From assembly GCF_014649015.1 (NCBI RefSeq), contig NZ_BMSF01000004.1:372001-436000 (forward strand): a DNA stretch of 64,000 nucleotides. Reading direction: 5' to 3'. This document shows, in pieces, positions 61,519 through 64,000 of this stretch (positions within the stretch are counted from its first letter, which is position 1; each line of letters begins with the position of its first letter). The position numbers were made by a program, and so were the translations under genes. This stretch comes from Streptomyces narbonensis. Its GTDB lineage: Bacteria > Actinomycetota > Actinomycetes > Streptomycetales > Streptomycetaceae. The notes below the pieces were generated by a model that saw only the letters and a program-made list of their open reading frames with translations, searched no databases and had not been told where the DNA came from.

Positions 61519-62435
61519 GCACCCTCACCCTGAAGGGCCCCTACTGGGTGACGGTCCGGCAGTACCGGCGGACGCTGTGGCTGGTGGCGGGCGCCGTCCT
61601 GCTCAGCCTGGCGAGCATGGTCGCGCTCATGTACGTCGACACCCCGACCCCCGGCACCGACCGGAACTTCGACTACACCGTCCTGCGGGTCGCCATGGAC
61701 TGGGCCTCCTCGGCCATGATCCTGCTGCCCCTGATCGTCGGCGCGTTCGTCGCGGGCCCGATGGTCGCCCGGGAGCTGGAGTCGGGCACGTACAAGCTCG
61801 CCCTCACCCAGTCCGTCAGCCCCTCCCGCTGGCTCGGCTCGAAGCTCCTGACCGCCGGCGCGGTGATCGTCCCCGCCACGGTCGCGCTCATCGGCATCTA
61901 CCGCCTCGGCTGGGGAAACGTCGCCGGGACCTGGTCGTTCCAGTGGTACGAAGCGGGGACCTACGAGGCCACCGGCCCCGTCCTCGTCGCGCAGGCTCTG
62001 CTCGCCCTCGGCCTCGGGGCCCTGATCGGCCAGCTGATCCGCCGGACCGTGACCGCCATGGCCCTCACCGGCCTGGTCACCGGGCTTGTCCTGCTCCTCG
62101 TCGGGCAGCTGCGCTGGTCGCTCATGCCGGTGCAGACCCTGACCGCACCGCTCACCGAGGGGATGGAGATCCCCAACGTGCCCGCCTCCTCCTGGCAGGA
62201 CGAGTACGGGCTCGTCACCGCCTCCGGCGACCGGCTTCCGTCCGATGCCTGCTGGCAGCGCACCGAGGTGTGGAACGTCTGCCCTGCCGACATGAACGTC
62301 GTCGCTCAGTACGTGGACTACCACCCCTCCTCCCACTACTGGCCGATCCAGCTCATCGAGACCGGCATCGTCCTCGCCCTCGCCGCCGTCGCGCTGTACG
62401 CCGCCTTCCGCGTCCTGCGCGCCCGCCACCCGTAG
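61515..62435 (+). CDS. ABC transporter permease
   Basis: A 306-aa membrane protein with about six helices (17-40, 60-83, 105-130, 150-175, 180-200, 270-292) and an extracellular loop of about 65 residues with two Cys (SDACWQRTEVWNVCPAD). It is the partner of the upstream ATPase, of the ABC-2/YtrC-like type. A terminator follows. Confidence 0.88.
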   Translation: MSTLTLKGPYWVTVRQYRRTLWLVAGAVLLSLASMVALMYVDTPTPGTDRNFDYTVLRVAMDWASSAMILLPLIVGAFVAGPMVARELESGTYKLALTQSVSPSRWLGSKLLTAGAVIVPATVALIGIYRLGWGNVAGTWSFQWYEAGTYEATGPVLVAQALLALGLGALIGQLIRRTVTAMALTGLVTGLVLLLVGQLRWSLMPVQTLTAPLTEGMEIPNVPASSWQDEYGLVTASGDRLPSDACWQRTEVWNVCPADMNVVAQYVDYHPSSHYWPIQLIETGIVLALAAVALYAAFRVLRARHP

Positions 62436-62462
62436 AGCGTTCAACCGATCGAGACCGATCAA

Positions 62463-62493
62463 GGGGGCGGGGCCCTGACACGGCCCCGCCCCC
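62463..62493 (+). terminator. Terminator after the ABC permease
   Basis: A perfect 12-bp stem (GGGGGCGGGGCC with its complement) and a 7-nt loop, 28 bp after the permease stop. A separate palindrome ACGACATGTCGT lies just after it at 62503-62514. Confidence 0.85.
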
Positions 62494-62667
62494 GATTCCC
62501 GTACGACATGTCGTCGTTACCGGCCATTCAGACGCGCTTGCGACGCTCACGCAATGAAGCGATCCGTGATCAAGCCCGGCAGGGCGGTCCTCCCCAAAGG
62601 GAGACTGCCCTCCCCCACGGCCCGCTCCGACGCGCACGACGACCTCTTCGCGCGGAAGAATGGGGCC

Positions 62668-64000
62668 ATGAGCCAGCAGCCCGCCGAGGTCCCGGTCCAG
62701 TCCTCCGCCACGCCGTCCGCCCAGACGCCCGCGAACGCCCCCGCGAAGTCGTCGACGAAGGCCTCCGCGAAGTCGTCCGCGAAGACCGTGGCGACCGCGA
62801 AGACGTCCCCCCAGGCGGCCCTCGGCTCCATAGCCGCACACCGCCCCCTCAGCATGGACGCGGCCGACGCGGCCACCGCCGCCGCCCTGGACGACGACCC
62901 CGACACCTACGTCGCCGACGGCGCACTCGGCGACGAGCTGCCCCAGGGACGCTTCCTCGACCGGGAACGAAGCTGGCTCGCCTTCAACGAACGCGTCCTC
63001 GAACTCGCCGAGGACCCGACCACCCCCCTCCTCGAACGAGCGAACTTCCTCGCGATCTTCGCCTCGAACCTCGACGAGTTCTTCATGGTCCGGGTCGCCG
63101 GTCTCAAGCGCCGCATCGCCACCGGCGTCGCCACCCGCTCCGCCTCCGGACTCCAGCCCCGCGAGGTCCTCGAGCAGATCTGGACGCGCTCGCGCGAGCT
63201 CATGGCCCGGCACGCCGCCTGCTACCAGCAGGACGTGGCACCGGCCCTGGCCGACGAGGGCATCCACCTCATCCGCTGGCCCGAACTCACGGAGAAGGAG
63301 CAGGCGCGGCTCTTCACCCTCTTCCGCCAGCAGATCTTCCCCGTCCTCACCCCGCTGGCCGTGGACCCGGTCCACCCCTTCCCCTACATCTCCGGCCTGA
63401 GCCTCAACCTCGCCGTGGTCGTACGCAACCCGGTCAGCGGCCACCGCCACTTCGCGCGCGTGAAGGTGCCGCCGCTGCTCTCCCGCTTCCTGGAGGCCTC
63501 CCCGCAGCGCTACGTCCCCCTGGAGGACGTGATCGCGGCGCACCTGGAGGAGTTGTTCCCCGGCATGGAGGTGCTCGCGCACCACATGTTCCGGGTGACC
63601 AGGAACGAGGACCTGGAGGTCGAGGAGGACGACGCCGAGAACCTCCTCCAGGCCCTGGAGAAGGAGCTCATGCGGCGCCGCTTCGGCCCGCCGGTGCGCC
63701 TGGAGGTCGAGGAGTCCATCGACCCCTACGTCCTCGACCTGCTGGTCCGCGAGCTGAAGGTCTCCGACGCCGAGGTCTACCCGCTGCCCGGCCCGCTCGA
63801 CCTCACCGGACTCTTCGGGATCGCCGGGCAGGACCGGCCCGAGCTGAAGTTCCCCAAGTTCGTGGCCGGCACCCACCGCGACCTCGCCGAGGTCGAGTCG
63901 GCGTCCGCGCCGGACATATTCGCCGCGCTGCGCGAGCGGGACGTGCTGCTCCACCACCCGTACGACAGCTTCTCCACCTCCGTCCAGGCCTTCCTGGAGC
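62668..64000 (+). CDS. ppk: Polyphosphate kinase, partial (window ends inside)
   Basis: The first 444 residues of an RNA-degradosome polyphosphate kinase that makes polyphosphate from ATP. An Ala/Ser/Lys-rich start ([20 protein letters not shown]) is followed by the N-domain [21 protein letters not shown] and [23 protein letters not shown]. The head domain [27 protein letters not shown] comes next. The catalytic His region is beyond the window. ATG 62668 is the start. In Streptomyces ppk is a PhoP target; I see no clear PHO box here. Confidence 0.93.
   Translation, partial: MSQQPAEVPVQSSATPSAQTPANAPAKSSTKASAKSSAKTVATAKTSPQAALGSIAAHRPLSMDAADAATAAALDDDPDTYVADGALGDELPQGRFLDRERSWLAFNERVLELAEDPTTPLLERANFLAIFASNLDEFFMVRVAGLKRRIATGVATRSASGLQPREVLEQIWTRSRELMARHAACYQQDVAPALADEGIHLIRWPELTEKEQARLFTLFRQQIFPVLTPLAVDPVHPFPYISGLSLNLAVVVRNPVSGHRHFARVKVPPLLSRFLEASPQRYVPLEDVIAAHLEELFPGMEVLAHHMFRVTRNEDLEVEEDDAENLLQALEKELMRRRFGPPVRLEVEESIDPYVLDLLVRELKVSDAEVYPLPGPLDLTGLFGIAGQDRPELKFPKFVAGTHRDLAEVESASAPDIFAALRERDVLLHHPYDSFSTSVQAFLE

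Noticed and set aside
62503..62667. PHO box before ppk
   Set aside because: ppk is a known PhoP target, but no pair of GTTCACC-like units in 11-bp steps is visible in this upstream region.

Overview
The window is high-GC actinobacterial chromosome, almost certainly Streptomyces. Coding is dense with G/C third positions, GTG and TTG starts are common, and there are mycothiol genes (mshA, mshD), GlnR, the WhiG anti-sigma factor RsiG, a Nur-type Fur protein and a sulfur-gene leader peptide. The gene order phoP-phoR-phoU ... mshA ... dtd ... nur ... glnR ... mshD ... ppk is, as far as I recall, the conserved core order of Streptomyces chromosomes. The accessory elements stand out against it.

Layout. 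1-715: no convincing gene. 0.7-7 kb: lipoprotein, phoP/phoR and phoU around a PHO-box region, a Cys-rich mini-protein, GNAT, two small secreted proteins, phosphoglycerate mutase. 7-20 kb: MFS exporter, metallo-beta-lactamase-fold hydrolase, AraC regulator, a frameshifted Tat-secreted beta-helix protein, YbjN protein and mshA, methyltransferase, NlpC/P60 hydrolase, SpoIIE-type phosphatase, DUF2516, HbhA-like and XRE proteins. 20,007-30,932: a complete 10.9-kb Tn7-like transposon. 31-46 kb: AraC, VOC, DinB, MarR with a DHA2 exporter and a WYL regulator, Eis-like acetyltransferase, rsiG, dtd, ygfZ, nur, nitrobindin-like protein, a coupled trio of anchored paralogs, DsrE-like protein, DUF3099, DUF1416, and a rhodanese with a leader peptide. 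46-50 kb: DUF2993 protein, Q/Y-rich membrane protein, a stand-alone TnpB element, a MoaD-like protein. 50-64 kb: hydrolase, glnR, LacI, HtrA protease, two-component pair, PI-PLC-like protein, 5'-nucleotidase, mshD, GntR with an ABC transporter, and ppk running off the end.

The transposon is the main discovery. It has perfect 25-bp terminal inverted repeats beginning TGTGACTGAGC and a 5-bp target duplication CGTGC. Its ends are asymmetric, with two copies of an 18-bp motif at one end and four at the other; these are probably TnsB sites. From the right end it encodes a tightly coupled tnsA-tnsB-tnsC-tniQ operon. It also has a second tniQ whose stop codon lies inside the left-end repeat. The cargo is a convergent pair: an AIPR-family (abortive infection) protein and an unfamiliar 543-aa protein with an N-terminal PD-(D/E)XK-like nuclease motif. 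No Cas genes or CRISPR array are present, so this is not a CRISPR-associated transposon. tnsB has two frame lesions, a 1-nt loss and a 37-bp tandem duplication, so the copy may now be immobile even though its ends are perfect. The element separates the divergent XRE and AraC genes and ends 18 bp before the AraC start.

Phosphate control (phoPRU, ppk, a 5'-nucleotidase), nitrogen control (glnR), mycothiol synthesis (mshA, mshD) and development (rsiG) share the core. The accessory content is the Tn7-like element, the TnpB element and several GC-rich minisatellites.
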